Assembly (NCBI RefSeq): GCF_010093595.1
Contig: NW_022985445.1
Location: 124,001 to 188,000, forward strand
Source: Mytilinidion resinicola
Taxonomy: Eukaryota; Ascomycota; Dothideomycetes; Mytilinidiales; Mytilinidiaceae
DNA length: 64,000 nt
Reading direction: 5' to 3'
Below are positions 23,001-38,000 of this stretch, in pieces. The notes under the pieces were generated by a model. That model did no database searches. It saw only the letters and a program-made list of their open reading frames with translations, and was not told the DNA's origin. Both the position numbers and the translations under genes were made by a program. Numbering within the stretch: the stretch's first letter is position 1; the number at the start of each line of letters is the position of its first letter.

Positions 23001-26000
23001 AAGGAAACCAGACATTAACTCCCAATAGTACATATGTCGAATCTATTGGAGAAACTATCCCGTTCAATCTCATTATAGCTAAGAAGTGTGGCTTTTCACT
23101 GGGAAGTTACCGCACCATGGCTAGCTGCACTATCCCATCCGAATCAGATGACCGAACACTGGGACCTTGGGCGCTGGCCCAGTTTCACTCTGTCTTCCGG
23201 CGAAGAACCACTGGCAGCTTCCATAATGTTTCGCAGGTAACGGTTTGGAATCCTGAACGTAGCCAGTGGCAGTTGAGCCCTAACTCCATCGCAGAGTAGT
23301 TTGAACGATACGGTCAAGCTCGCACTCATCGTATGACTCAGGTTGCAACACTACAACCTAGGATCAACAACTCATATGCCAGAAAGCTACTCTCCGAACA
23401 TCAGCTGTAGAGAACCCAGCTGAAATCTCAGCTGTAGAGAACCGAGCTGAAGCCTCAGCTGTGCAGGGCTCATCTGAACTTACTAGCGCGCCACCCTGGG
23501 GGTGGCCCCCTTCCTTCCCCTAGTATATATACAACTAGCTAGACGTCTATAGAAATCAGAGTTCACATCAATTTCAACCTGAGTGTATGCGGTGCGTGAA
23601 AATCTTGAACAACCCTTCGAGCCATAGTCAATTTAGTTCCTGGTATTCGACAGGGGAAAGCAAACATTGTCCACGTACAGGTGGTATGTTTGCTCTCCCC
23701 AGGAAAAAAAACAGACGTGAGGGTGCATGAAGTCAGACCTCTCAGGTTTTTGAACAGTGGAAAGCTGTCATCGAGCTAGTCGGAGAGATTTTTTGGATGA
23801 ATTGAAAATTGTCTGGACCCGACTTTCCCCGAAGTTGTGAACGTGGTAAGGGTGCAGCACCACATATTGACTCATCCTTTGAAGATTCTGGAGACGGAAG
23901 AGGGACTAATGGCAAGCCTTCATGCGGCTTAATCCTCGCGCTATTTAATAACAGTCAAGCAAGAGGGGGATCCACTATCACCCAGAGGTGCGGCCAGCTT
24001 TTCAACACTGTGCCTAAATCGAATTCGGCAGGGAGCGGCCCAGAATATCGGGGGTGCTTCGTGGAGTTATAATACAGGAGAACGAGCCATGGCTGCTAGA
24101 AAGTAGCGAGCTGCTCACGTAGTTGTCTAGGAAATAGCATACAACTGGACCATGGAAAGCTGGAAGTTGCGTTTTAGAACGCTAACAGGGGCCAGATGCT
24201 TCCCTCCTCCGTTGCTCTAAGATGGAAAAACGAACGTAGGCTGTTGGTGCTCAACGTGGAGTTAATTCTTCCATTCGGAACAACTCTAGAAGTAGGGCTT
24301 CTCAAACAGAGTCGTTTCAAACTTCCTGGTCATCTTTTGAGGCCTTGGAAAGGACCCAACCCTGAAGCTGTTGGACAGGGATAGCATGAGGTGGCTAGCT
24401 TGCTTTCATGATGCCAGGAAACACTCCATAGACCGCCGTATTAATCAACCTAGGGACGGAGACATGCCTGGATCCGCAGGGGCATCGTATTCCATCTCGG
24501 AGATTGTCGTACTCCAATCCACTTCAGAAGCAAGCATAGAGTCCACGCATAGATCAGTATGGAAGCGCTATCTCTAACCTGAACTACACATGAAGCGTAA
24601 GTTCATGTCTGTTTGTACACAATTTCAAGGATAGCGCTGGCTACTACATGGCATAGTGCTGGTGATGTTTTAACTAGTACTTGGTTCTCGAAACATCGTG
24701 TTCAGTGCTCCCAAGGGAATGATCCATGACATTTTGTCCTAAATCATCGTGAGCTATCGGTTGTAAACCGCCGCAATTCAAATCCGACACCCATATTTGT
24801 GGAGTTTGATGATCTTGCCAGGGAAGCCCAGCCCACAGGATAACACCATAACTGACTTTTCTCACCTCTTTGGGAGCGACAAAGGAGCGGTCTGCACACA
24901 GTGTCTCGTTCAGAACTCGATTGAAGATGAGCTGAACAGCAGAGATCCTGACTGATCCAGAGCGTAAATTCTCATCGCATCTCAACAATTATGAACTTCT
25001 ATATCAGGAGGCCAGGAAAGAGTGAGACTAGGGAGCCAGGGAAGTACAGCTATCTCATTCCGAAGATGGATTAGCGCAGGAGTAAAAAGGCTATCGTAAA
25101 GGTATCTGACTCCTCAAGTTTGATTCCAGTCCAGGGCCATACATGGACTTTCTGCGGCTTTGTACTTAGTGCTTATGGCACTCGGGATTAGTACGCGGAG
25201 TCAGCTTTGCCAACCCATATTCGTGCGTTTTCCTGCTTTTTGCAGACGCCATAGCTAGTGCTACGCTGCATGGGCGGAGCGCGGGTATCGTGTCTAGGGT
25301 TCGAAGACGAGGGAGATCTTTTCCACTGCCATAAAAGTCCGCTTAGACCGCTTTGTGATCCATACCGGAAGCAGGGTCTGCTGAACTATAGAACCACTAG
25401 CCAAGCAGCGAGCATCGGTCTCTTGTAGGATGACCTCAAATCCAGGACTGCGATTCCACTGCATAGCGCAGCTTCTTACATTTGCATCCAACTTTCTGCA
25501 CTTATGTTGAAACATCGTTGATGGGTCTTTACACACCCAAAGCCCGCCAGTAGACATGAGGCGTTCTACCGTAGCTTTCCGCACTGAGCGCAAAAACTTA
25601 ATCTCGACTTCGAACATGGCGTGCGCATCTGATAAAGGCTCTTTCACACCCGAAGACTGCCGATAGAGATACGGCCAGCCGTTAAATGGTAATAATATTG
25701 GGCGGATCTAAAGGAGAGAATCTCCATGGCTCTCGGATTCGGCAGTTCTTTGGTCTCAGTCCACACGCCGCGATCACAACTCGTTTCTTAGCCTGATCAT
25801 ATGCCGAGCTTCCCGACCCATATGCAAGGTCACCTTGATGGATTTTGAGCTTGATTCAAGCTCCACAGCCCTGTCTCATCCAGGGTCTGGACTCGCTAGT
25901 TTGGTGTTGACCCTTCGCACTTGTTTCATGATATCGTTTCGTGTACTACCCCTAAAAGTATAGTACCTACCACGAATATACTGCGGGATGGAGCAGTAGA

Positions 26001-29000
26001 GTTGGATTAAGGGAAAAAAAATATCCGCTCCCTATTCAAGACGATCAGGACCGTTGTACCGGGAAGTTTAGGTGACGGCTCTCAACCTATTCGAAGCCAG
26101 CCCGACGCACTCTCGAAAAGCCCAGTGGAGTCATATGCCCATTTTTAAGAACCCCAAGATACGAGCTTGCTCGATCGAGACTTTGACTAGACAGAGTTTT
26201 TTGCAGTCATAGGAACGGAGGGGTCGTATTTTTACGTCCACTGTTGCCGCTAAGAAATGAGGTACAGGCAAGGTGGTATTATGGCACATATTTCAAAACT
26301 ACAAACATGCTTCGTGCTCTCGTAGTAGTGACAATTGTTACGACACTCTGTTTCCATACTCCATATCTTCCCAAGGTCTTTACACGGAAAGCGCCCATCA
26401 TCGGCATAACATTTCTGTAGGAAGCACGCCACAGTTCCCGAGACATTAAATTGTGGTAATGAGTTTTTTGATTTCGGGTGCCGAGCCGACACTCCCCCAT
26501 AAGCTACGACTAGGTTTGCTTTTAATTGAGCCCGGGTAGGCACAGCGGACACTTGGGATCGCGGAGAGTCTACGTTGAACGTGCTCCCTAATACTAGACA
26601 GAAATTGAGGTCGGTAAAGCTGCTTCTAGCCGCGCTAAATGACCCCAGAGATGCTGTCCTCCCTGACTGCCACATGGGAGACTCCAGCGTGTATTCTATG
26701 GAAAGCATCTCCGTAACATTATCGAAGACCGACCAGCGAACTAGAAGCCACATGATGTGTGTGGAAGCCATTCCTCGAAGGACAGGAACTTTTCTCTGCA
26801 CCCATGTGTTAGTAGCGGTTGTTATTTTATTGTTGGCAACTCCGGAAGAGTGTCCGGATATAGGAGGTGAGCAACGATCGCTTTGGCTAACAAAAACAAG
26901 CACTCCATTCCGTACTTTAGGCAAACGATTGGGCTTGACGACTATTCGCTGCTCACACTCCATTCGTTTCGTTCATGACAGCTGTCGATAGCTAGGAAGA
27001 TCTCCCTGGTCTCCAATGCCATTTCATTGCTATAGTTGCGGTCTTTTTGCCGATCGATGATTACTGGCCCACGACCTAGGCAATGTGAAAGCAGCGTAGG
27101 CAATCTGACTTCGGTCAACTGTCATAAAATTGCAATGTGAGCCGATTGTGACACGATGATAGTCCGAATCGAGTCGCCAGCTTCACTATCTCCGCCGCTC
27201 TCCGGTGGAGAGGCTCGAGTCAGCAATATTTCTCTGAACAGCGACCCGCGGGCATCGCCATTCGGGAATCCTATGTTTGATTCCTCCTTAAAAGATGCTG
27301 AAGATGAAGAAGAAGAATGCCGCTTTCGTAGGAACACTGTGATATTGAAGCTGAAGTAAGATACCGCATTGCTATTACGCAGTGGAAGGTATGATTTCTC
27401 CATAACACATGTCGTCTTCAGAGTATAACCTGAAAGCTAGTCAAGATCCTTCAGAACATCTGAAGAGAGACAGGTTTCATAGTGCTTCATTCTAGTGACA
27501 TCCTATTACGCAAAGAAATCTCCGGTGACATAGCGAAATTCGAGTCGGGGTTTCGGTACGATGCCAAGGCGATAGAAGTGAAGGATCTGTCCGATTCCTA
27601 TTAAAGAAAAGCGTGGGTCTTTCTTTCAACCTCCAGTAGTAAACTCAAACAAGCATAGTGCGGAATCTATGCCTGATATGGACGGCCGAAAACAGCATGA
27701 AAATCCTTTTTGCGATGACTGTTACGCAATACTGACTACCAAGAAGCTGGCAGAGATCAGAAACTCGGGCTGGTTCATGAAAGAAACCCCAATAGCCGAA
27801 TTTTTTAGATCTACTGAACGAACATCCCAGGAAATTCATGGGCAGTTCGATAGTAAGCTCGCCGAGATGATGTTCAGTGGTGGTGCCGCGATCTTTGCCT
27901 CACGGCTCATGGTTAGAAAGCAGCGTGCACTTGACACTTGATAAATCAGGGGTCTCAGATGAATACCCATGGAGGTCATGAATGACGAAACCATCGAATA
28001 CAGTCTCCAATCCAGAGTGGTTCCAATGAGCCAAGGCGGTAGTCAGTTCTTGATGAGGAGTCCAGTAGAGAACCATGGCCAGAGGAAATAAGGATATGGG
28101 ACCCTCGACTTCCCTAGTTGTTACGTGAAGCTGGACTTCTCCAAAGCAGTGTCATTATCCTAATCTGGTTTGCAGACAGGTATCAGTCAGCCAAAAGAGT
28201 GCCCTTTGCTCGACAATCACAACAAGCATTTTCATTGTTCGTCGATAGACCAATCGATCCACTCCATACAGGTCTCCTTCAGTTTATAGACCAGTCAGCG
28301 CATTGAGACAATCGACACCGATTCGAACCGACATCTCAAGCCCATCGAAATACACGAAGGCGTATCTGAGGTGCTTGCTCTTTCTCGGGCCACATTTCCT
28401 AAGGCTGTCTTCGGCTTTTCTATATCGTTTTGCTTCTTCTTCCACTGATGACCCGCTAGTTTGATTTCGGTCATCTATATGAGTCATCAAATTGTGTTCC
28501 CGGTACAGACATCAAAACATGTTCAGACCTAAGGTTGTAAAACGCAGTCGCTTCCATCCTGCAGCCAACACACCATAGAGTCGAGCTGGTTAATCGTTGT
28601 GATTTCCCTCTAAGCCAAAATCGGGGAATGCTTTCCTGATGTGATTAGGGGTAGAAGCTAGGAACCGAGGTGCTCCTATATGAATTTACCACGAGGAGTT
28701 GCACGGCCGACAGATTTGGGAAGGGAATGAATTGAAACTAGCCAACAACGCCGCAAGGCACATAGTCTTCGATGTGTACGGTTGTTGGCACAAGGACACA
28801 AGCCGAATTTCTACGCGATTTAGAAGTCTGCCAGCCATGATATCTACTTAACGCGGGTTTAGGATTGTGTACTGACTCTTGTCCGAAAGCCCAGGGTTTC
28901 CCCGCCTCTTCGAACATGGACTTGAAGATGTGGCGATATTGATCCCACGTTGAAAGCTAAAATACTCTCTAAAAAAGCTATCATAGCTATTAATCCGACA

Positions 29001-32000
29001 GAACAAAACCAGACTGAATTGTGCAGGATTCAAGGTTGAATCCGGGCCATTCGGTTGAATAAAATAAAGCACTGGTAACAAGCCGCCCTCAAATCATGAG
29101 GCCTTCAATTCGGTCATTTGAAAGGCGACTTGCTAGCGCAGCTAAATTTCCATTACGTTGCTGCACGGATTAGATGTATGTACCCTTCCAGGCTGCTTTT
29201 GCCATCCATCGATAGTGTACCTGTTCCGGCCTTGTACGTAATTGTTGGAGGAAGGGCAGAGAACGCAGAAAATAAGACACGTTACTGAGTTTCAAGGTCG
29301 AAGTTATTTCTCATAACGATTGAGAACCGAACGGTTTGTCGACTCCATGAACTCTGCTCTCGCGCCAAATATCATGTCTCTTTGAGAATCAAACCACGAG
29401 AGGCAGCACACATACGGCCTGTCAGTATGGTATTTTATTTGACGGCGTGACCCCACTATAGGACTTTCGATCCTCGCGAGACAGTTTTCCCATGCTCGGC
29501 TTTCTAGTAAAGTAAGCTTCCGCCAACCGAGCAATAGCTCTATTCTCTCGCCTCCATTTCTGATTGCTGAAGAGCAAAGCAGACATTTTCTCTTTACGCA
29601 GTGGAAATTGAGAAATGCTGTGGTGGTAAAGTGTCGAAATGAGGTACAACGAGCTTTCCCTCAAGTTTCTGTTTTACCCACTCGCAAGTGCGCAGATCTG
29701 CCATGATCTACGGTGAGGGACTTCAAAATTTGTAAATTCGGAATGGTATACCAAATTTCCAATCATACTACTCCGTTCCTAGCGGCAACTTCATTCCCGC
29801 CATCAGAGACGCGTAGGAAACTCAAAATACCGTCCCATGAGGACGGCGACCATGTTTTTAGATGTGAACCACTGGTAGAAAGGTCCAGCACTGGTTTTAG
29901 AAAGACGACCATCGATAAAACGCAGGACTCCCATAATTGACATCGTTGGGAAACCAGACCGAAGGCCAAAGTTAGCGCATATAGATTAGCCCACCCATTC
30001 CACTTGAAGCCATGTAATGAGATGAATTATCGTGTAAAAACCGATCAAGCCCATTATAATTATAGATGGCGCTACGTTTCCCTGCCTGGCTTTACTTCAA
30101 AAGGGAGGCCTTTCTCCAGAGCCAGACCGACAGAAAGAGAGACCCATGCAAGGCATAATTGCTTGGTGAAAATTTAGGAAGCATACCACCACAGGTGAAT
30201 AGATTTAAGCATACGTTAACATCTTGGGCGAGCCGAGTTGAAACCCAACAGAAGTCCTATGATGAAACTGAACCCGATACTCCGGCTCCGTCCCATTATT
30301 TGGTGAACTGAGCTTCTTTTTAAGCTTCCAGTTATGCAACTGGATCTTGAGAACACAATCCCGCCACCGGGAGACGCAAACCATGATGTGAGCGAGTGTC
30401 ATATTTTTCTGATGCCAGTACGTATCTCCCGCATCGGAAACTATCGAGCTCTTATATTTCTCGTTGACGGAAGGTGCATGGGCAAAGGCCAGCGAGCTTA
30501 TAGTTCCCGAAGCGCACTAGAGACAGACAGACCCAGAGCATGTAACACCAGAATAGCACAATTTCAATCCAGAATCCACTGCCCATCACGGATTTGCCTC
30601 AGACTGCTTTCGATACACTGTTCGGGAAGCACGTACGTATAGGCAGGCTAGAGTAGAATCTCTAAACCACACCACAGGACCACGGCTTCAGCACGTACAA
30701 AGTAGGGATGGTGAATTTGAAGCAAACGGAATTGTCATCCGGCAGAGGGTCTCCCATCCCAGTCTTTTGGACTGCTTATTTGAGCAGCATGAACTGTGTC
30801 GTTTGGATGAATTGATGTGCTCAGAGACCCCAAGTGCGACCGGCTAAGCGAAGATTTATCTGGACGAAAAAATAAATCTCCGCTTCTCGTTCTCGTCATT
30901 ATAATATACTAGGCATCCTGAGACTCCTACTTCAACTTTTGAACGAGAACTACTCCAGCTCATCAGGTGTTCGACCCTACGCCGATAGTACATGATGGAT
31001 TAGGGAATCCAAATGTCGATCTACACTCATGTGGAGTTTTCAGGAGCCCTTTCTGGATTGACAAAACGAGGATACCATGGCACTCGCCGCCTACGTCGCG
31101 ATGATTTCGTCGCTCTGAAAGATGCTAGAGCCACACATGGTAACCTATCGTGGAACTTTTCAAGACCGGCCGGACAAGCATCTCCACTGAGCTCTGATTC
31201 CAGTGACTTTGTGACATGGTTATACTCGCTATGGAGCCTTGGCTACTACGTCGTTGCTGGCACTGAAACACCAGCTCCATCCACGGGTAGACCTTATTGG
31301 CTTTCAGGAAAGGGCTTAGACGTACTTTCATTGCCGTCGTACCAGCCTCCATAGCGGGCGAGCGATGAGCCAGGCAGAAGATATACTATAATGTACTATT
31401 AAGAGATCCGCCTGGAACGCGATGAGCTTGAGATACTCATGCAGTGTTGAGTTTGCAGATCTGAATGACAGCTACGAGCTCCAAAACGATGTGTCAGCGT
31501 CCAGCGGATTTCATCTAAGAAGGAGAAGCAATCCTTTTCCACCCATAAGGACAGAACTCCGGGCTTTTTGGTCGTGGCCTCAGGGGTCGAAGGACGCAGG
31601 GCTGGATCTCATCATCTCAGACATAAAGATATCATGGCCTGGGACTATGAAAGCCTTGGACCGCTTCGGAGAGAGCGGTACGATAGCATTTTGGCCCATG
31701 GATGACGGTTTCATCTATTGCCAGCCCCAGGGCAAGCAAAACCACCATAAAACGGGTTGATTCGAAGTCCTTCTTGAATAGCCACAGCCACTCACGAAAA
31801 GAGGCTTCCCGAAATAAGGGTAGAGGACAAGCCGCCACGTGATATAATTTCATACCGTTCATGGACAGTTTAAAGAAGGCCACTATTTCTGCCATCGTGT
31901 TCACGAGGTGTTTGCGTAACAGCTCGCGACTTCCAGAGGAGCACATTGGCTAGTGATATCCCTAAAGACGATCTCGTTATTCTAGGTCGAAGCGCCGAAG

Positions 32001-35000
32001 AGGCTTCCTTCCATGAAATGCCAAAGCGACGTTTTTGGACTCAGGAAAAGAAAATACTTCGTACCATTAATTTCATATGTGCACTTACTCTGGATTGCCG
32101 TAACCGCACATTAGTCTCCCAAAAGCTCTAATTTGGGAACAGAAAATGCCCTCCACACCATGCCTGGGTTGGTGTTCGATGCAGATATGAGGGGAGAGCT
32201 CCATTGCCTCCCTTATACGGTCGTTTGTAACCACCACAACACTATAGTGAGAAGTATGATAAGGATTCGCGATTGAATTGTGGCAGAAGCTCCTGAACCG
32301 ACTTGGTATGGTCCCACTCAAAAGTGTATTTCATTCATGTTCCGTTCGTTTCACTCCATGGAGCGACAGCGACCCCACAACGCTGCACCATTTTACGTTT
32401 CGCCATTTCTTGATCGTCGACAAAGGCAACCAAGGCCTCGCCAGGCGACTCTCTGTTATCAGTGACAGGAGACCTGCATATGCTGCAACACCAATGGTGA
32501 ACGACCACGGCCAACAACCCATATTCTTGCCCCAGGTCTCATGGTTTGTTGATTCAAAGAAATTCCGGAGCGCTTCTCTCAGCTAGGTGGGAGAAAAGCA
32601 AGAAACCCACTTTCCATGTGGGATTCTTGTACCTTGGTTGATTCCAGAATTGTGATTATTGGTGAGAACGCTTGGTGGATCAGCAAACCATGAATACTAC
32701 TCCTAAGTATGTTCGAGTAGACTCGATAATACCCCTAACGGAACTTCCGATAGGGTTTGTTCCAGTTTTGCTCCAGAATCAGAACATCGTACAAATAGGA
32801 GCATGTTTGCACATTCTGTATTGCTTTGGCGGCCGATGTATTCTTAGACCTACGGCTATGTTTGCTATCACCAACTAGGGCCACATATGCCAGTTGATGC
32901 AAAACATTTTCTCAAGACTGAGGAAGCGTAGAATAATGCAGGCCTGTTCTTTGGCCAGCCATGAGGAAAGAAACCACAGTTTCCAATACTTGGTCCACTA
33001 CCAAACGGCGATCCTATGTCTCTATGCTGTCCTTTGGTTGAGAGTGCAGCACTCATTCCTCTTCAACCACAGAGGTTACTGATCCAGAGTCACCCATGAA
33101 TTTGCTCACCACCGTGTTGGCAAGTTAGGCCGCCATATTTTTTCAGGCTAGGTCTTCCGTCGAATCAGGAGAACATATACATCCTCTTCTGTAGATGTAG
33201 GCATGTTCGCCGAGGAGACCAAAACACGTCCCCAGTCTCATAGCGTACCGGAGAACTCTAATCTCGAAGGTCCCTCCGGTGAAACTCGTCCAAGACGTAT
33301 CGGAAAACGGATTCGAGAATCCCGACACCATCCGCCGCATCGGTGCTGACTTCCGTGAAAGATATTATAAGACTAACGGTTTGAACTAATTGCAAGCCCC
33401 CCAAATCCAAGAAAAAACGCGCACATGGTATGGACTGCAATTATCTTGTTTTGTATCGGAATAAATGTACCTCAATATTCTTGGTAGGGGCTTATCTTCC
33501 CAGGATACTAGAACACTGTGTGCTTCATCCGTTAGAATAGCCAAGGACAAGTCCAGAGACCCGCGACCACATTAGCTCTTCATTGGTAACTTCTTGTTCC
33601 TGCGTGAGATCATAACTGTGCTTTCCCGTATTGATTTCAATCGAAAGGCAAACTCATGCGCCCACGGACGAACTCTGAGCGGCCGCAAGCAGACGTCCTC
33701 GGTGTTTTCGATTTCAGGCACCACCCATGGCGACATTTGTAGATACTCTCTTTTTGTTAAGGGCCAGCTTTCATGCTCAGTGGGAATTCCGTGATTTGGT
33801 ATCCAGGACAGAATCTACATAGTATCGCATTTGCAAAACTTGGAGACAAAAGCCACCCATGGGTTGATGTTGGTTGGGTGTTGTCTACTTTGCGTGGATG
33901 GTCAAAGAAATGCCAAAGCAGATCATGGTAGCTTCTGCCATACTGTCTGTAGATAGAGGATCGATATTCACGTTGAGGGGAGGTTGCATTGCAGCCTTAA
34001 CGCTTTGCATGAATTTTGCGCGATGTCTATTCCTTGACATGTTCCTGGGGATCTTGCGTATTTGTTGTCTCCAAATATTATGAGTCTGGATGATCCAAAC
34101 CGAATGTGCAGAGGAGAGACCATGGGTCCTCTATCATTTTTAGGTGCGATGATTTTCAACTCATCCTGCCTATAGTGGTCTTCCATACTTTTTGAGTGAT
34201 GGAACGAATACAAGGCCGACTAATCCGCTCACGCTGGCGCGAACTACGCCAAGGAACTCTCACATGTGGGCTGCTTTGAGCTCCTGAATCCCGGACGCCA
34301 GCACATAGTCTCTACGTCAGGATAGTGTGGACAAAGGTATACCCATAGATTAGAACAATGATGCAATTACTGAACGGGCCAATCCGAGGCGCATTGTTTG
34401 TTGAATTGCACTAGTCTACGCAGCAAGCTGAGTATTTTGTCCAACTCGACTTGTCATGCGTTCATGAGCTGTGTAGTACCACTTGCATTTTGATAGCGGG
34501 CCAAGTCTTTCAGCAATCTTCTTTTCACGGACTGCCTTTATTTCTCCTGGAAGAGACGATGCCTGGACACTGGTAACTGGCATCCCAACCCTAAGCCACG
34601 TTTCATAAAAGTTGCACACATTGTATTTGGGCCGCGGATACACTCACTCATAGACATTTTATCTTTGACTGCTCTGCTTTTGGTCCACAAGGAGTTTCGT
34701 AAATTAAAAGTTGCAGCGTTCTCTCAGCATTTCACGCCGACCACATCCCTGAACTATGTCACATACCCACTTCTGAGTAATCTGCACCAACGCATCACTC
34801 TCCATCGTATCCAATATTGGAACCTTGCTGCTCTACTTCATTTCAATACCCAATGCGCCACTTAAGCCCACACTCTCCAACGCCGCCTTAGTCACTACGC
34901 TCGTGAACGTAATGGTATGGAGATCGCTCAACGGCACTTCTGCATTATTCTCCTCAAAGTCCTCCACGATCCATTCCGCATCTTCTCTCGCAAGCGACGA

Positions 35001-38000
35001 CGAGGTACCCGGCGCACTCGGCTTTTTTCTCATGCTGTTCCCCTTGCTCTTATTCGACAGGACGACCGTGCCCTTAGAACTGCCCCCATAAAGACAAAAG
35101 AAATCCTCTTTATGATGTCGATTTCCACGCACTAGAACACTCCGCCACATGCTAGGACCTCTGCTTCGAGCGTTATCAGCATCACCCAACCTAGTGATCT
35201 GGCAGCATGGATCAAAACGGTGGAGGTTTCGAAGACGGCCGTTGTACCGATTCACATATTCCAAGTAGCACAGGCGATATTCGATTCGAAATCTAAACCC
35301 TCCAAATCGAAAGCACCCAGTTGCATGAAGAGCGGCTTGTTGTTGTAAATCTGAAGCGAACCGATACTACATTAATAGAACCTATTCCCCATTCCAACCT
35401 CCGCTCCGTTAACAGCATGGAAAGAACTCCTATAGTGGCTGGCTATCTTAAACAACCAATCTCCTCTACGGAGGCACCGACGCGAAATAACATTATATCT
35501 GAGATCGGAGCCCCACAGACGTGGCCCATGGTGCTGACATGTTTGATTGACCGGAAACCGCTACTCCCATAGCTTTTTTTCTTCATAGAGTTTTTAACGT
35601 TGGAAATATACAGCACCCTGCTGAGGAAAGCGGCCATAGACTTTGAAGAATCCACCTAAGAACCAAAAGCGATGTCCCTCCGACATGTATTCCCTCTTTG
35701 GTCGCCAGCTTCGTCGCGATACGAAGAGTCCTATCGGCACTTGATTCAAACTATACCCTGAATTCTAAAATGGGGGCACCCATACTTCTCCATGAAACGA
35801 AGTCGCGAGAGATACCAAGCCACCCAACATTATCTCCTTTGATTTTTGATCGACGCCATGATACATTGACTTGACTACTTCAATTTCGGATAGATAGAGA
35901 AGTCCGCCAAGGAACATCCCACCATAATGGACACCAACCTGGCGGTATAACCAAGCTCAAAGTGCAATCGACATGTTTAGGATAGCTAGGAAAGTTCGAC
36001 AGCTTCGGGATCATTCGACGGCATCCTTGGAGATATTGACGTCAAACCTCCACAGGACTTAGTTGGGAATGCACTCATTGTATCAGAGCCGCCAATTTTG
36101 TGATCATGCTCTGGCACCAGCAATATTTACGCCATTGAGCTAATTGTCTCGAGAACTCTGGTCCCATTCTACTAGTATTACCAAGAGATCGACTTTGAGA
36201 TCGTACTGCACTACGCTCTCTAAGGTTCGATGGAACAGCCAGTCAAAATCAGCGTGAGAGCCGCCAAAACGTTTTTGATGGTCGCCTCGTTCACGTATTC
36301 CACGGCGACTACCGAGTTGGAGTTTGCAAGTCAAAAAGGGTTGCGAAGAATTCGCCCAAAAGGTGAAGCCACAGAGGATTGTGGCCAAAGAGGGAGCTCG
36401 GCAGACATCGTTGTGCTGGTCGAGGAATTTCTCGTTGACGACTTCGGTCCCATAGTAGACGTTTTGAAACGTGTTGAACTAGAAACCCCAAAACAGTCCA
36501 CCAAGGAGCACTCATGAAATGAAGCGCGTTTCAATTTCAACCAAACCCAAAGTATAGACAGCGCTGATAATATCTTCTCGGCGGTCGGTGATGACCTGTA
36601 TAAAAAAAGCATCCGACATGTGACTGCGTTACCCCACACGCAGCGCAGCGGCAATAGAGTCACGCGAGGCACACTTTTGGACGCTGAATAGCACTGGCTG
36701 GAATGGCCTAGCTGCTAGATAGCGGGCCAGTGAAGAGGTAGCTTAGTCTCCATGTCCTTGAACTTGGCATCGTGTTTAGCTGATCTCGGACCCACGCGCG
36801 TGACTTTAACTTTGAGACAAGCGAAAGATGCGCCACGGGAACACTCATGGCCACAATATGCTCACAGTCTGAAATCGTTCCAACTAGTGGAAAGCCTCCC
36901 GTATGTAGCTGATTTAGGATGTGTTTGGGCGATAACTCTGATTTTATGACTCCTTTCGACTTACGAAGTTGGCGCCAACGTTCTAACGCTTTGCCCAGGA
37001 AATTGCCATAGTTCATCGTACTTTGATATTCAGCTTTAGGGACGGACTATAAAGTTCTACCAGCATGACAGCTGCTCTCAGACCAGGAGGACGTCCGTGT
37101 AATTATCTTTTAGCTGGGTATATATAGATATCTACCGGCCGGGGTTCGTAAAGGTCCATGGTCCTGGATTCTGAGGGCGTAGATGCTGACCCTAAAAAGC
37201 ACCCAGCGCGTCCAAGATGCCGACTGCATGAAGTAGCCTGGTTCTCCGTTTTTGACAAGGTACGCTGCACGTTTTGAAGCAAGATCGTAGTGGGTGGAAA
37301 TAAGACGTGCTCGTAAGAGAGTGGATGCCATTTAGTTGAATCCGTCAACGAGCTGGCCTTTCCAAGAAACCACATTCGTTGCTAGCATGGTCTGCTATAA
37401 CAAAACACGATCTACACCAGTTTGAGCTACCATATATTGCGGGTTGGTCGAAAATTCCCCTATCCATGGGGGATGTCTTCATTAATGTTTGCTCCGAAGT
37501 TGAACCAGCTCTTACACAACACCACTGGGAGACTCATATCTTATGAGGATGAACGCCCTCGGCCAAGCCATATGGGCGGTGTTGCAGAGTTGAATTTAGA
37601 AGACGGTCCCCATCAATCTCCTTATCACTGTTAGAACTGAACTGCTTGATTTCCGAAACTCTTCTTCTCTTCCTCGACACTACACGACGACATCCAATTC
37701 CATGGTATGCCATGCGTGCACCGCATCAGTGACTGTCTGATTGCATGTTGGAAGATACTCGGCCACACCCTCCTCGTCAGACTACTGTTTGCAGGGAGTT
37801 GACTTCGAAACCGCCCAATTCTCTCAAGGCACCTCATGGCGTGCTGTCATTGGGCACTATGTTGCTGTTAGTCCAAGCTCCATCGACCGTTTCTGTGTCA
37901 CGTTTTCAAGGCAGTTCCCAAAGCTCTACCCCATCTTCAGTCAAAGTCCAAGTTCATATCAGAGGTAGCTTTAAAAAGGGTGGATCCTTAAGAGACCATA

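Noticed and set aside
23476..23640. Possible solo LTR (TATATATA box and PBS-like TGGTATTCGACAG)
   Set aside because: No matching terminal repeat or target duplication visible.
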